A stretch of DNA of 64,000 bases, from the NCBI GenBank assembly GCA_024362935.1, contig JANCRA010000003.1:38501291-38565290 (forward strand). Reading direction: 5' to 3'. The position numbers and the translations under genes are program-made. This stretch comes from Setophaga petechia (lineage: Eukaryota; Chordata; Aves; Passeriformes; Parulidae). The notes below the pieces were generated by a model. It was given only the letters and a program-made list of their open reading frames with translations, was not told the DNA's origin and ran no database searches. Of this stretch, positions 12,720 through 25,600 are shown piece by piece. Numbering within the stretch: position 1 is the stretch's first letter; the number at the start of each line of letters is the position of its first letter.

Positions 12720-12930
12720 TTCCCCCACCTTGGATGAAGAAGTCCCGCATCCAAGTAATTTATGAAGATATTGAAGAGCGCAGGGCCATGGATGGAGCCC
12801 TGTGGAACCCCACTGGTGACAGGTCACCCTCTGATGTCCCCCCATTCACTGTAATCCTTTGAGCCCATCCTGTGAGCCAGCTGCTCACCCATCACCTGAT
12901 GTGTTTGTCCAGCTGTGGGCTGGACATTTG
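12720..12930 (-). mobile_element. CR1 LINE fragment, reverse transcriptase core
   Basis: Read on the minus strand, it translates to VSSWLTG, WAQRITVNG, then a degraded TSGVPQGS-like block and SIFINYLDAGL. These are the CR1 reverse-transcriptase blocks around the catalytic region. It is truncated at both ends with at least one frame change, so it is a dead fragment. Its divergence from the 57.1 kb copy suggests a different CR1 subfamily. Confidence 0.85.
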
Positions 12931-13638
12931 TGTTTAGGGCTGTCACTGTCAGTGGGGAAGTCAAAACCATACAATCAAAATCAGTCCTCATGATGGGAGG
13001 TCTACAAATTGGGATGTCAGATTTGAGATGAAATAGCAAAAGCCTTCTGTGCACATGTACTCAGTGTCCAGAAGCCAAAGGGAGTCAAGTGCCAGCTAAG
13101 ATGTTTCTTGGAGCTCAGAGCCTTTGACATTCTGTATTCTTGGATGCAGCTGACTGGACGCAGCTGACACAGGAGCGCAATTGGCAAAAAGATGACATCA
13201 TCTGGATCTGGACCTTTAAAATAAAACAGGAGAAGATGAAATCAACCTTTGCTCCAGAAAAGTTGGTAAGAGTTCCCTTCAGGCAGCCTTAGTAGAACAG
13301 CTGTGCTATTAAATTTCCAAAATATTTCTGTTGGTGGAAATTCAAACATTGAGTTTAGCTTGTGTATTAACTTGGCTGGTGAGGGGGCAATTAGCTGGGC
13401 AATTAGGCTGGCTGGCAGAGAGGCAGGAACAAAAAATCAATTTTAGCTTGTCATGTACAGAAGGGAGCTCAGGGAAGGGAAGATGAATCCACAGCTGCCC
13501 CCTGCCCTTGCCAGGGGTAAGTCAGCAGCCCTGTGCTAATAAGAAGCTTGAGCTGGGGATTTCCAATGTGCAGTTTCCATAAGTGGTTGTAGGTCTCTAA
13601 TCTTTGTGAGAATCTGCCTGTATAGGTCTTTAATTAAG

Positions 13639-13699
13639 ATCCTTTTTAGGATCTTTATTGAGGATCCTCTTTAGGATCTTTTCAAATCCTTATTAGGAT
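13639..13699. repeat. Three-copy array of a 14-bp hairpin motif
   Basis: Three copies of ATCCT-N4-AGGAT lie at 13639-13652, 13664-13677 and 13686-13699. Their central four bases are TTTT, CTTT and TATT. Each copy can form a 5-bp stem, and the first extends to a 7-bp stem (AAGATCC with GGATCTT). Spacings are 25 and 22 bases. It may be a small degenerate minisatellite with a palindromic unit. Confidence 0.75.
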
Positions 13700-14749
13700 T
13701 TTAGATGCAGCTTGAGCTTTCCCCTTCTCAAGCCATGGTTTGATTTTCACAATTGCAGTTCTGCTGTGCAGCATCAGACAATATTGCTTGAATGTACATC
13801 TTGATTTTGCAAATGTTTTTACATCCCCCTTGGTTTTTACTGCAGGCTCTAATTTGACTTGCCCAGAAATGTGCACATTCTCTGATAGCCAGAGAACCTG
13901 GAAAAGGAGAAGATGCAGATCACCTTATCTGTCAGTCCTTACTAGTTACTTGTATATCTGGTTGATGGCTTAATAGGCTTCACTGTGGATCCTAGCAAAG
14001 CTAGAGAGACACAGTGATGGGAAATGTTCAGATAACAGAAATCCCAGCTGGAGACCCTTTGTAAAGGTCAGGTATTGTCCACCATTCATTTGTCTGGGCT
14101 GCCCAACAAATGGACCTGTAATTCCTGCTCTGCTGCAGACCTGCTTTGTGCTGTGCCAGCCTTATCAGCCTCTGGAAGAGTCTCCACAGGGAAGCCAGAA
14201 CATTTGCCTGTGCTTTTCCAGAGCAGTGGCTTCACTGCTGCAGCAACAAGTTCCTGCACTGTTGCACAGGGCTCTGGCAGTGAGGCTTGGGGATTCCCAC
14301 AGCTGATCAACATTTTTTGCTTCCCTAACCGCGACTCACCCAACTTCTCAGCCTTGCTTCTATTGTTAGCCCTCTTTTCTTTTGGACTCTCAAGACATTT
14401 CAAATGAGACACTTTCTCCCTGAGGATTTTACTAGTTTCCCCTTTGCCAGAAACATTCTTTCATGTGTGAAGTTAAAAAAAAAAGGAAAAACACAAGAAG
14501 ATACTGCTTCAAGAAGTGGTAATAAAAAGAAATCACCACAGTATGGCCAACAAGCTCTTTATTGAAATTCCTTTCTCTCAGAGGTTTTCCCTGAGCAACA
14601 TAACCCATGAGTATTCAGGAAATATTCATCTATAACCACAAAAAACCACAAGTGGGTAGAAACCAGGAAAATTGTTTGCATTTGGCACCACACTTCTTAT
14701 TTTAATCTCATGAAAAGTCCCAGGACTGAGGTTAGATTTTCTTCTCCTT

Positions 14750-15240
14750 GAAATTCATGAGGGTCAAAAGTAGAATTTGAATGAAAAAGTGTTAAAATTA
14801 AAAAAGCACTGTATAAAATGTTCTGTTTGCAAAATAATTACCTCCAATTTAATTTAATTTTCCCCCTTTCTAAAATTATCTGCATTTTTAATGTAATTTC
14901 TCAATACATGGCTAGTATGTACTGCTGCTTCTGATATATTACAATATGACATGATACAGTAGCTAATTAAGCTACTGAAGTAATAAGAATTTTTTCTTAT
15001 TTTAATGCAATTTAGTGAAATGTATAATGTTAATAATTAGCGGTAGCAGTTACTTAGAGCTAGTTAAAAACTTAATGCTATTCCCCAGAGTATTTTATCC
15101 TATTCTTTCAATCTGTAATGCACTGTAACAGATTGACACAGCCTAAATAATTTGAGTGCCAGGGTGAATCAACAGCAATGTTTTGCGGAAAGCAGTGCTA
15201 ATAATGCTGTAAGAAATAGCTTAATATTGCTGGTACTTTG
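14750..15240. promoter_or_regulatory. Possible conserved non-coding element, AT-rich and rich in TAAT sites
   Basis: About 490 AT-rich bases carry many homeodomain-type cores (AGCTAATTAAGCT, GTTAATAATTAGCGGT, GCTAATAATGCTG) and no simple-repeat pattern, open frame or transposon signature. This composition is typical of deeply conserved developmental enhancers near genes such as FJX1. Conservation cannot be tested here, so this is only a candidate. Confidence 0.3.
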
Positions 15241-18200
15241 TGCTTAGCTCATATCTTCCATCCCTGTACCAGCAGACTCTTTATTAAGGCAATTAAATAT
15301 CCATTCACTTCTTCTGGTTTTCAGATACACAACCAGAGGCTCAGACCTGAGGTAAGCACATCCCACCCTAAAAATCACCCTCACAAAAGCATAAGGATTA
15401 CTGCTGTGCCAGAGGATGGCAAAGGTCCCTTCCTCTCTCTGTCCTTGAAAGGACAGGTAGACCTAGAGAATGAGGTGAGATGCACAGAGATGTTTGCTTC
15501 TTCCTCACCTTTCTTATTCACCCTCAGCTATGCTGCTATTCCTAGACACAGGACCAAAATCTGAGCCACAGGCATTTACATGGCTTGATATTTTTATAGC
15601 AACAAAAATGAGTTTCCCTTTAGCCAAAAGTGGCTGGAATCCCAGGTCTGGAATTGTGCTGATGGAGTAATGTCTGGAAGGAAAAAAAAGGAAATCTCAA
15701 ACATGGAAACATTAAACGCTATGGCAACAAGAGAAGAAAAAAATGGGGCTTAAAGACACAGACTCAGCATTAATTTAAGCAGTGAAAACTAGAGAGGGGG
15801 AAATATCAGCATTTTATAATGCTGTGTTTTATCTCGAGTGAGAAGGTAGGATCCTACACCCAACAGAAGTGTATATCTGCTAGAGGGAGACAGGCAGCAT
15901 CCTGCTGCAGGCTGCTGGCTTTCCTGAGAATCCCTTCTGGCCACTCAGCTGACATTACATGTGAGTTCTTCTCACATTATCCTTTTTTCCTGAGCCCTCT
16001 TTCCAGTCATGTGCTGTAAATACAAAGCATATCTCTGTAATTTGTTAATCCAGTGCTAGGAGTTGGCTGTGCTGCTGCTGCCAAACCATCTGCTCTTGAG
16101 TCACGGAGAGATTCCTCCCTTCCCTGAAGAGCAGAGATTTTTCTCCAGTGACATCTGACTTGCTCTGTGCTAATTGACAACTCTGTTGAAAATGATGTAT
16201 CTGTTCAGGATGTGCTGGGGTTTGTTCCATTTATCCTGGCCCTAGTGACGACACTTCACAGGTCTCCCTTCAACCCCTAAATCCCTGGCAAACAGCTATT
16301 TTCCATACATAAACCTCCTGAGTTCTATCCAGAGTAGCCCAAAGGAGGTTTCTCTTGTTTCGTTTATTTCCTTTGTGGATCTGAATCTCTAACCACCATG
16401 CCACAGTAGTTTCCAGTAAACATCTGGAGAGGAGAGACAAGAAAAAAGTAGTCTGAAATTGCTCAGTGAAAGGCAGGGGCTTTTGAAGTCAGGACACAGG
16501 CTTTAGCTCAGCAGATCTGAATTTATTGTGTTTGCACTTTTGCCACAAAACTCCCTTGAGATCCTTGACAAGACATCCCCTTTCATTATGCCTTCAAGCT
16601 CTGAAGTGTCTACGTTAGAGAGACCATAACCCATCTGGGTAAGGATTCTCTCTCCCTGTGCGTGCACAGCATCTGCCATAATGAGGCCTCATCTGGTGAA
16701 GCTACTTCCATATACTCACTGGGTGAACTTGTTGTGTAAAGTATTGCCAGGCTGTTCCCTTGCAGCACATTGCACTGCAAAGCTCAGCACCTGGATTTCC
16801 AGGCTCTGGTAACTGCTATCCCCTAATGATGTATGTACAATAAGTTGGAAATGATCTTTGTGAAAAAGACATATTTCCTTATAAAAAATGGATCAGGTTT
16901 AACTGTTATTTAATTTTAAAAAATGACATCACAAGACTGCTTCTCAGCATTGAATGGCAATAACACCTGAATCTCAGGCAAGTGAATACATATCTGTTTC
17001 TTATTCAGCTACTCTGAGCATCTCTTTCCCAGACTGGAATTTTCTCCTCCTGTAAGGCGATATTGCATTTCCTCACTGCCCTTGCCCTTACCTTGCTGTA
17101 AGACTGTCCCAGGCTGGGAGGATTCTTAAGGAGGAGACATATGGCTTGGACATCTGCTGCTCTGAGGACAGGACAGGCTACTCCCACACAGCAAGGCTGC
17201 TGTGAGCTGCAGTGTGTGTGGTGTGAGCTGTGCCTGCATGTGTGTTTGCAGCTCACTGCTCAGAGCACTGACTGCCCTGCAGCAAAGCAGTGACAGCCAC
17301 AGCAAACCTGCCCTCCTCACTGATGCTGCTTCTGTGTCCAGCCTGCTCAGGGGTTGGAGAAAACATACCAGGCTGGCAAGAGGGGATGAAGAGTAGCAGC
17401 AGCAGCAGTAGAGGGAGAAGATGAAATTTCATGAGTGTTAATTCCTCCCTCAGAAGATCAGACTGAGGAAGCAACTCTTACCTTCGACATGTTTCCCAGG
17501 GCAGGCTAAACATGTAGGACAGGAACAGGACAGTGGTTATTTCTCACCCACCATCTACCATTTGATCTTAGACTAGTTCCTTCATTACTTGTAAAAGTTC
17601 CCTTTTGCTATAATGATAGGATAAGAATGCCCTTCTTTGTGAGGTCTTTTGGAGGAAAAACATCATATCGAAATTACAAATTATTGTTTTTATCAGCATC
17701 ACTGCTATCTTCCTCTTGAATAAAGCCTCTCACTTGTACAAAAGACATCATTGTTGAGTATCTCTCCCTGAAGTCACCCTGAAATATACGTGATTTCATT
17801 GTACAGAAAGAAAGAGAGTTGTGTTCCTTAATTTAAGGACCCAGTAAACTTTTCAATGTGTGTCCTGGCAAGGCATCATGAGGAGAGGGTAAAAGAGTAG
17901 ATGAGAATAATGACAACCTTTTTCTTTTCTTTGGCTCCTGTCTCAGTGGATTTCTCTTCTCTCAGCTTCAGCAATTTCCAAGTTAAGAAAAAAAAAAAAA
18001 CAAAACCCAACAGTTTATTTTTTTCATTATTACATCCAAATTTCCTCAGAACTGGAGCCAGGTACCTTCCAGACAAAGGGATCCTTTTTGACCAAAGTTC
18101 TCAAGTGTGTAACACTCATCCTATGCAATGCTGTGTTTCAGCTGAGCACATTTCACACAGCTTTGTTCAGAACTAGGGCTCTGGTGTTGCAGCAGCTTTC

Positions 18201-18531
18201 AGAGGACAAGCCAGTGCAGTGTTTCCCCCTCACCCACTGCCTGTTTTGTGCAGACATGAACAGCTTCTGTGTGTGATAAACCCTGGTTGAGTGCTGCTCC
18301 AGGAGCACTGGGAATCCCTGCGGCGCTGTTCCCTGGGGCAGCCCTGGTACATTTTGCATTGAAGTGGAATCCAAGATTTTTGAAATAACAGGGGGATCAG
18401 AGGTATTACTGTTCAGATGAACATCTTTTGACGGCTGAAAGACTTTTGGTTTTCACTACATCAGCTGTGGGCCTCTTGTGTAAGGAAAGCAACACACAGA
18501 CCCAGAGCAGGAGAAATCAGAAAACTCTCAG

Positions 18532-18680
18532 AATTATAGGATCATTTAGGTTGTAAAAGATCAAGTCCAACATAAACCTACTACTAACAACTCCACCACT
18601 AAGCCATGTCCCAAAGCACCTTGTCTACACACCTTTTAAATACCTCCATGGTGATTAAGCACAGCTTTTCCCAGCTTTTG
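18532..18680 (-). mobile_element. CR1 LINE 3' end fragment
   Basis: The sequence starting near TAGGATCATTTAGGTTGTAA and AAGATCAAGTCCAAC, followed by a block listing small words such as CCACCACTAAGCCATGTCCC, matches the reverse complement of the CR1 3' untranslated end. Only about 150 bases remain. Confidence 0.8.
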
Positions 18681-18684
18681 GAGA

Positions 18685-21600
18685 TGATACAAAGGGAGGA
18701 ACCCATGTCTTTGCTTTGCATTCTTCTGTCTACAAAGAAAGCCTGAAAGTGTTTGCATTTTACAGATATTCTCATATAACTTTTCAGCAGATACCTTGCA
18801 CATGAAAAATTCTGATTTTGTCTCTATTCTTTTTCCTGAAAAACCCTCTGGACAGCTTAAGAACTAATAGGATTAGGATATCTATGATAAAGGTATGGCA
18901 CAAATAACTTAGAGAAAAAGTAAATTATACCTTGACTGTTTAAAATTCTGGCTTTTGTTACTACATGTTTAATGCAGCACTACTAAAGACAGCTGGAGGA
19001 AAAAAACATCAGTTTGCTGAAGATTCATCTCAGTCTGCTCTATACAGCCAGCAACACAGATATCCTTGCATTTCCACAAGGAAAAGCAGTTCTGATAAGT
19101 CTTGACCTTTCTATGGTTGAAAGGTTAAAAACAAGAAGAGCATGGAGGTTTTTCAGGAGGGATAAAATGTCCCACTTTTCAAGCCTTTGCTTATTTGTCT
19201 CTGAAAGGAACAAGGACAGCACAGACTCATCCTGCACTTCCTTTTGCCATTGTTCCTTTCTGCTTCTCCTTATATCCCAGCAAATGTCAGAAAGGTACTC
19301 CTGTCAAGGCAGAAGTTTCTGGCTGGAGAGTCACCAAGTCACAGGCAGCCCAGCTGTGAGTCTCACCCTCAGCCTTGAGAAGCCGACCTTGCAGCTCATT
19401 CCAGGCTTAAAATGTCTCAGAATGTTTAAAATAATGGAACAAAAACAAAACAGCAACTGCTCAGACAGCAGGGTTTCCTGGGAGCACCGAAAGTCCCAAA
19501 CAAAGGCGCATCCTCCAAACAAGCATTTCTCCCAATTGCTTTGCTTATCTTGTACAGAGTGACACAAAGCTTTGTAAAATTTTGCCTTTTGGTGTTTAAC
19601 CAAGGGTAGGAAGTGGTCAGACATCTGCCTTACAGTCTGCAGAAATTGGCTACAATGTGGAAAATTGAATCAGGGAATACAAGAAAGAGAGGATGCCTTC
19701 TGCTCTAACAGGCAGAATCCAGCAGATTTTATCCACAGTTCTGTTAAAGAGTGGCACAGAAAACCCAAACACTTCATCTGGGTTTCTTAAGCCAAGCTTT
19801 TCACCTGTTTGAATTTGGTTTTTCAAGATTCCTCACTTGGCATCCAAAGATTTGACCACCAGAAGGATGATCACTGACAACAGTAGTGGAATCTAGTCTG
19901 CTCTGGTGCTCTTAGAAGAAATGACAGAATTTAAAAGCAAACAAAAAAAATTGCCTAAGCATCTAATTTTGGACCCTGTTGACAAATATACTTGTGAACT
20001 TAATCTGTCAGCCCATCTGTCTCACTCCCTCAAGTAAAAAATGAGCTATAGTCATCATCTCCTTGCTCAGAGCTGTGAGAAAGCATTCATTACTGCTATG
20101 AGGTGTGACAGGAGGATACTGACTTGAGTGTGTTAAGAAGAAAGATATTCACAGTCAACAATGCCAAATCTTCAATTGCCATAAAGTCTTAAATTCTTTT
20201 TGTGCCTTTTTTCAGTCAAAATCTGGTCAGGAGATGTGTGGGGTTATCTCACAGAGATGCTTCCATCAAGCACACTTGTTAATGTACAATTCCTGTGATG
20301 TGTGAGGTCCAGTGTAATGCAAAGTTATACACATTTATGGCTGTGAGAGGATGTGGAAGGAAGCACAGTGCATGGGCAAGTGGTCAGAGAATGGAAAATA
20401 ACACCTGGTGTACTGCAGTTAAAGTCAAACAACCCATATTTTAATGAAGAATAATCAGGATTTTGCCTGGATAGAAAAGAAATAAATGGGTATCAGGGAG
20501 AGGGATCTGACTTGCCTGCACTCTCTGGAAGGCTTCCAGGAGAAACCAGGCTTGAGGCCTGTGGTAATCTGCCCAGCTGAACCCCTCTTTGGATTAAATC
20601 TGAGGGGAAAGGCAAATGGACAGGATTACCCCTGCCAGGTGGGCATGGGGAAAGGCTAAAATGAACTGCTGGGAAAAGGCAGAGAGAAACGTCTGTAGGA
20701 GGGAGTTCTGTCCTAATGGATCTCAAATTTGCCTTTCATAGATTCTGAGACAATATCTACTTTGGATGTCATGAAAAAATGGTTTTATTTGTAACTGATT
20801 TTATTGTGGATTAAATAAGAGTGATTTCAGGGCAACAAAGGCACTTTTCAGCCAAGGTTGTGCCAGTTTATAAAGTGGAATGCTAGGACACTTGATTGGG
20901 CTCCCTTGCTCCCAGCAGGTTTTCCATACTGTGCCCCCAGAGGATCCATAGAAACCAGGTCACAGAGAGAGGAAATAGCTCTTGTAAGAAATACCAAGTT
21001 TCACAGCCGGGGAAAACTGACAAGCTTCTGGACTCATTTATGCTCGTGTGTTTGAAAGCTTGTCTGTTTTTTCCAGTTGTATCACTCGGCCTGATCAATA
21101 ATTTTCCTCCACCTGTGAACTCTGCCACATCATTAGCCATGAAATTTTGATCGTGTCTTTTCCTTCCATTACACAGGGAAGGAAATAGCCTGTGAAGCCT
21201 GAGCTGGAAAGAAAAAGCAAAGGATAAGGAAAAAAACCCAACAGCTAAGCCCTTATGCCAGAAATAATCACATTTGTGGAGACATCTGAAAACTTTTTAG
21301 ACCTCACATTTGATAGGCCAGTTTAAACCAGATTATGATCTTGATAAGATATTCCAGTCCATCTCAATTGAAGAAAGCATTCCAGGACCCATTCAATGAT
21401 AAACATTACCCTTTTGAAGATAAGCATCTCTCTGAGAGGTTTCATGACAGTGTATGATCCACCACAGGATGGGTTTGCCTGGTTTTGGTGCAGCTGCCCA
21501 AACCAGCCAGCCACAGGAGCAGGAGTCTCTCTTTCTGGCATTTCTGCCTGGAGGGTGTTTGATATAATAGTGTAACTCTGTGACAAAGAAAGTAAACCCT

Positions 21601-22380
21601 TTGGATGTAAAACCTTGTGAAATACAATGATTTACTGAAATAAAAGCAAACATAAAAAAAGAAGTGAACAAAGTAGAAAAAAATGTGTCTTAGTTTTCTT
21701 TGACAGGTATTTGAATTGAGCAATAAATAAAATTTACTTTGTTCTTCAGTCATGCTGTTTTTTTCTCTCTCTTTCTTTTCTTCCTTGTTGAACAGCTTGC
21801 TTTGACTACCTATTTCCACACATTAGGAGAAGACCTTCTGCTGTGAAAACATTTCTTTGATTCTCTCACCTGCTAAGATTTCCTGTCCTTTGGGAATTCC
21901 TCAGTTTTATACAGCCCACCACCAACATCTGCTCCTCTTGTTTTGATGTTAAACATGTTTCACTTTTCTCTTGCAGAGAAGTTGGAGAAGCTCATGAGCA
22001 CTTGTTAGCCTTCCTCCCAAAGTGTTTCCCTTAGGCAGGCCATCAGTAAGTCTGGATGAGTGGCACCCCTTTTTTTCTGGCAGGCACTTGTTGAGATGCT
22101 TACAGCCCCACTATCCATGACAGAGCAGTTCTGGACACCAGGGTTCATGCTTGGGACTGAGGCACCTGCTCCAAAGCAGGCGTTCTGCTTCCAGTAAAAG
22201 CACTCTTGGAGTGTGGTGTGGCATTCACTGTCACACTGGCTCATCACCAATTTAGTTCTGCGCTTCATAAATTAAAAGTTATTTTACGCAACAGATAAAT
22301 GGGTGAATTAAAGGCAATTTGCAATGCTAAAGAATGTCTCCAATAGTGAGAATCTTCTTTTTGGTGATCAGTGACAGAAC
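18685..22380. other. Intergenic sequence, part 4
   Basis: I see no gene or clear mobile element. An open plus-strand frame of 182 codons (19014-19562) has no recognisable motif and is probably chance. A weak MIR-like block sits near 20020-20110. Confidence 0.55.
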
Positions 22381-22384
22381 TTGA

Positions 22385-22630
22385 GGGAATGACATAAAGC
22401 TATATCATGAGAGGCTTAAGTTGGATCTTAGGGACAGGTTCTTCACCCAGTGGGAGTTTGGGCACTGGGAGAGGTTCCCCAGGGAGGTGGTCACAGCACC
22501 CAGCCTGGCAGAGTTCAAGAAGCTTTGGACAACAGCCTTGGGCATACAGTGTGCTTTTCTGGCCTAGGGCCGGGAGCTGGACTTCAGTGATCCTTGTGGA
22601 TGCCTTCCAACTGAGGATATATGAATAGTG
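22385..22630 (+). mobile_element. CR1 LINE 3' fragment
   Basis: Near 22405-22530 the plus strand encodes degraded forms of the last CR1 ORF2 blocks, such as FGHWERFPREVV-like and APSLAEFKK-like words (seen in DNA as GGGCACTGGGAGAGGTTCCC and GAGTTCAAGAAGCTT). The CR1 3' untranslated end follows, with GATCCTTGTGGATGCCTTCC. It stops before any terminal octamer repeats. Confidence 0.85.
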
Positions 22631-22634
22631 TGTG

Positions 22635-25600
22635 CCCAAGGCTGCACCAAATAACTGTCTGGCAATTAATACTGAGAACGTGTGTAAATGAATGAAGAGT
22701 CAAAAGAGAGTGTAGCAATGGTAAATATTTTTTCTGGGAAAAACACTAGATATTAATCTTCTATAAATACATCCCTTATTCTGTGGAGTTACAAAGAATA
22801 AAAGAAACAGTGACACTTTCCTGTAAAGGCTGAAATTAGATGTTCATTGCCTGTGATCTCTAGGGAGATCATATTTATTTTATTGAACATTTTACCAACA
22901 CTAGGAAAATACTCTCTTTTCCTGAATATTTTCCCTTTGTCCCATTGCCAGAGCCTTACAGAATTATGAATCATTCTTTACTGACAGCAGTGCTATTATT
23001 TCTCATTTGTAACGTAAGCAATATTTTCAGTGCAAGAATTTCAGACACCTGATGCTGATGTTGCAATGGAACCTAATGCCTGCATATTTAAGCCTATGGG
23101 GAAGAAGGGCATGAAGATATATTTAAAAAAAATATAAAATTTCTGTGGCAAAAGTAGGTGATGTTCACAATGATTGCTCATACCAGTAGGGCTGCATGGG
23201 AGATCCATATCATAAATAATGGAACTGCAGGGGTGAAAAAGAAGTTCAGCAAGAACCATCTGAGGCTGCAGCAGAGGAGGACAGTGGCAGCTGTGCTGGT
23301 GGTGGGAGGACCTCTGGGCTCAGAATAGTAAGAGGCATTGCAAGACAAAAACCCAGTGAACTTGCAGGAGAGGAAAGCAGTGGGTAGAGGATGGGTGGTT
23401 GTCACAGCTCAGACTTCCCTGCAGCCTCTTCTGAGGTGCATTATAGAAGGACAGAAATAAATTTAAACCAACTTGACTCAGAAACAAACTGTATGAGTCA
23501 AAACTGTCTGAGAGACAGGAAGAAAGAACAAATGAGCTGGATCCTGCTCTGGGCAGGCCAAAGAGGTGGTGGCTACAGTGGCAGCTGCAATCCAGCACAC
23601 CAGCAAGTATGGACAGAGAGCAGGATCAAGAGAGGGATGCAATGCTTTGATCTTATCAGTGGAATGACCCCTGTGGGATACTCACCTCATCCCAATCACT
23701 GCATTTCAAATGGATATTGTGGAACTAAGGGATGGAGAGGAAAATGAGAAAAACAGAGTAAAGAACACTAAACTTGTCTATTGGTGACATTTAAAAAGCC
23801 AGTGAGCCTTGTCTTAACAAAAAATACCAAGCTGGTGAGTCAAGAAAATGTTAGAGAGGTGTGGTTTAACTCTTTGTCTTGGGTTTTGGAAACCAAAGGG
23901 TAATTTAATGAAAAAGAATGTAGGAAGTTCAAACCTGACTAGATAGACTTTTCTTGTGTGCAAAGTAAGTTAGATAATCGATCAATTCCACCACATATTT
24001 CTGGGAGCAAAACATTAACATGTTTTAAAGAGGAATTAAACATATATATAGAGAGAGCAAGAGGTAAGAAGCATAATGACTTAACCAAAAGCACTTCAGG
24101 AGCTAAGATGGCCTTTATTAGTAGAGAACAAGATAGAACTGTGAACTAGAAAGGTTATTCCAATGAGTTTAAGGTTTTATCTGGTGAACTAATAAGAAAT
24201 TATCAGGTCATTTCTGGAGGCAGAATACTATACAAAGCGGATACTTAATCTTGTCTGGCCTGGCTGCATTTATGTGACAATACTCCAGCAGATCTATGAG
24301 CCCTAGGCCTGAAAAAAAGGGAAGGATTGAGGAGTGAGGCTTTTGGCAAAGCAGTTTGTGGTCCAATAATGAAATAGCAGGGGATACTTCAGGTTAGTCC
24401 TGAAAATGCACTGCAGGAGCCATCCAGTAATAGAAGTCATCCATTATCTCTCAGGCACAAATATTTTGAAAGGAAAATTTCTGCACAAGCTTGGAAAAGA
24501 TGGCTGGCTCATCATTCTGATGAGATTTCCATAGAGAAGTTACAGTATTTGCAAGGTTGCCAACTTTTAAGCAATCTGCTCTCAGCCAATTTCTTTCTTT
24601 CCCTCCCCACACTACCAAACATTATTAGATCATATTATGAATGTATTGCCTGCCAAATTTCATATCTAGTTAATCACGCTGAGCACTCTGACCTTATAAA
24701 AGAATCTTAAACTGATTAAAATCTTTACTCTGTGCCTACACACAGGGTAAAAAAAAAGTCTCACCAACTTATTTTTGGGTACTGTTTATTAAGGCGTTTT
24801 GATTTATGTTTTGTTCTTCTTTTTGCGGTGGATAGGTCATACTTCAAAGAGAAAAGCTGTAAAACAATGCAGTGAGCCCACCTCAGTTATGACCACAGGG
24901 AGGAAGAGGACAATACCAAATATACTCCAGATACCTGGGAATATGTAATGTCTTTCACATGCATCTTATTGTTCCATGTGTTGGTTTACAGTGAGGCCCA
25001 CGTGGCTTATTTTACTTGATAAAATCCTAAAACATGTAAAGCAGCTTTACTCTGCCAGAACAGCAGAGCAGGGCTGGCACCAAAGGCCAGATCCTGCCAC
25101 CTTTCTGGCACATGCCCTTTGCAGAAGCAGACAATATTGTGCTTCATGATGAGTGGCAACCCAAACCAGCACGATCTGCCTGGCTTTGGATCACGTTTTC
25201 CTTTGATTAAAAATGCATGAAAAGAGATCTAAACCAAATGTCAATGGCCAAGAGATTCTTCACACAGAAAACAGTGACTGAATATAAACAATGGGATTGT
25301 GGATAGAACCAAATATATAGGAATAACCCCCCACAAAAGTCAATAATCTTGCAGCAGAAACTAAAGAAGTTAAAACTACTTGAAGCAGATTTTTCTGTAT
25401 AGACTTTTTCTTTTCTTAAATGTTTTTTTGTGTTATAGTGCAATGGGAATTTGTGAAGGTGTCATGCAGGAAGTTTAAACCTGTGCTGCCACAAGACACG
25501 TACTCTCGTGGCTTCAAGATAGAGAAATAATAACAAAGATGGAGAAAGGTGGATTTTCAAGCAGGACAGGGTGCAATGGAATAGACTATTCCTTTATTTT

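Larger units (their letters stand above)
12935..18525. other. Intergenic sequence, part 3
   Basis: No gene supported. It holds a direct repeat with homeodomain cores (13385-13406), a three-copy hairpin array (13639-13699), an AT-rich TAAT-dense stretch that may be a conserved enhancer (14750-15240), a TG-rich patch (17208-17250), an AGC run (about 17394-17410) and a poly-A run (about 17988-18000). Confidence 0.6.

Noticed and set aside
19014..19562. 182-codon plus-strand frame in the intergenic region
   Set aside because: It has no domain, no signal peptide and no splice-linked neighbour, and the composition is that of non-coding DNA.
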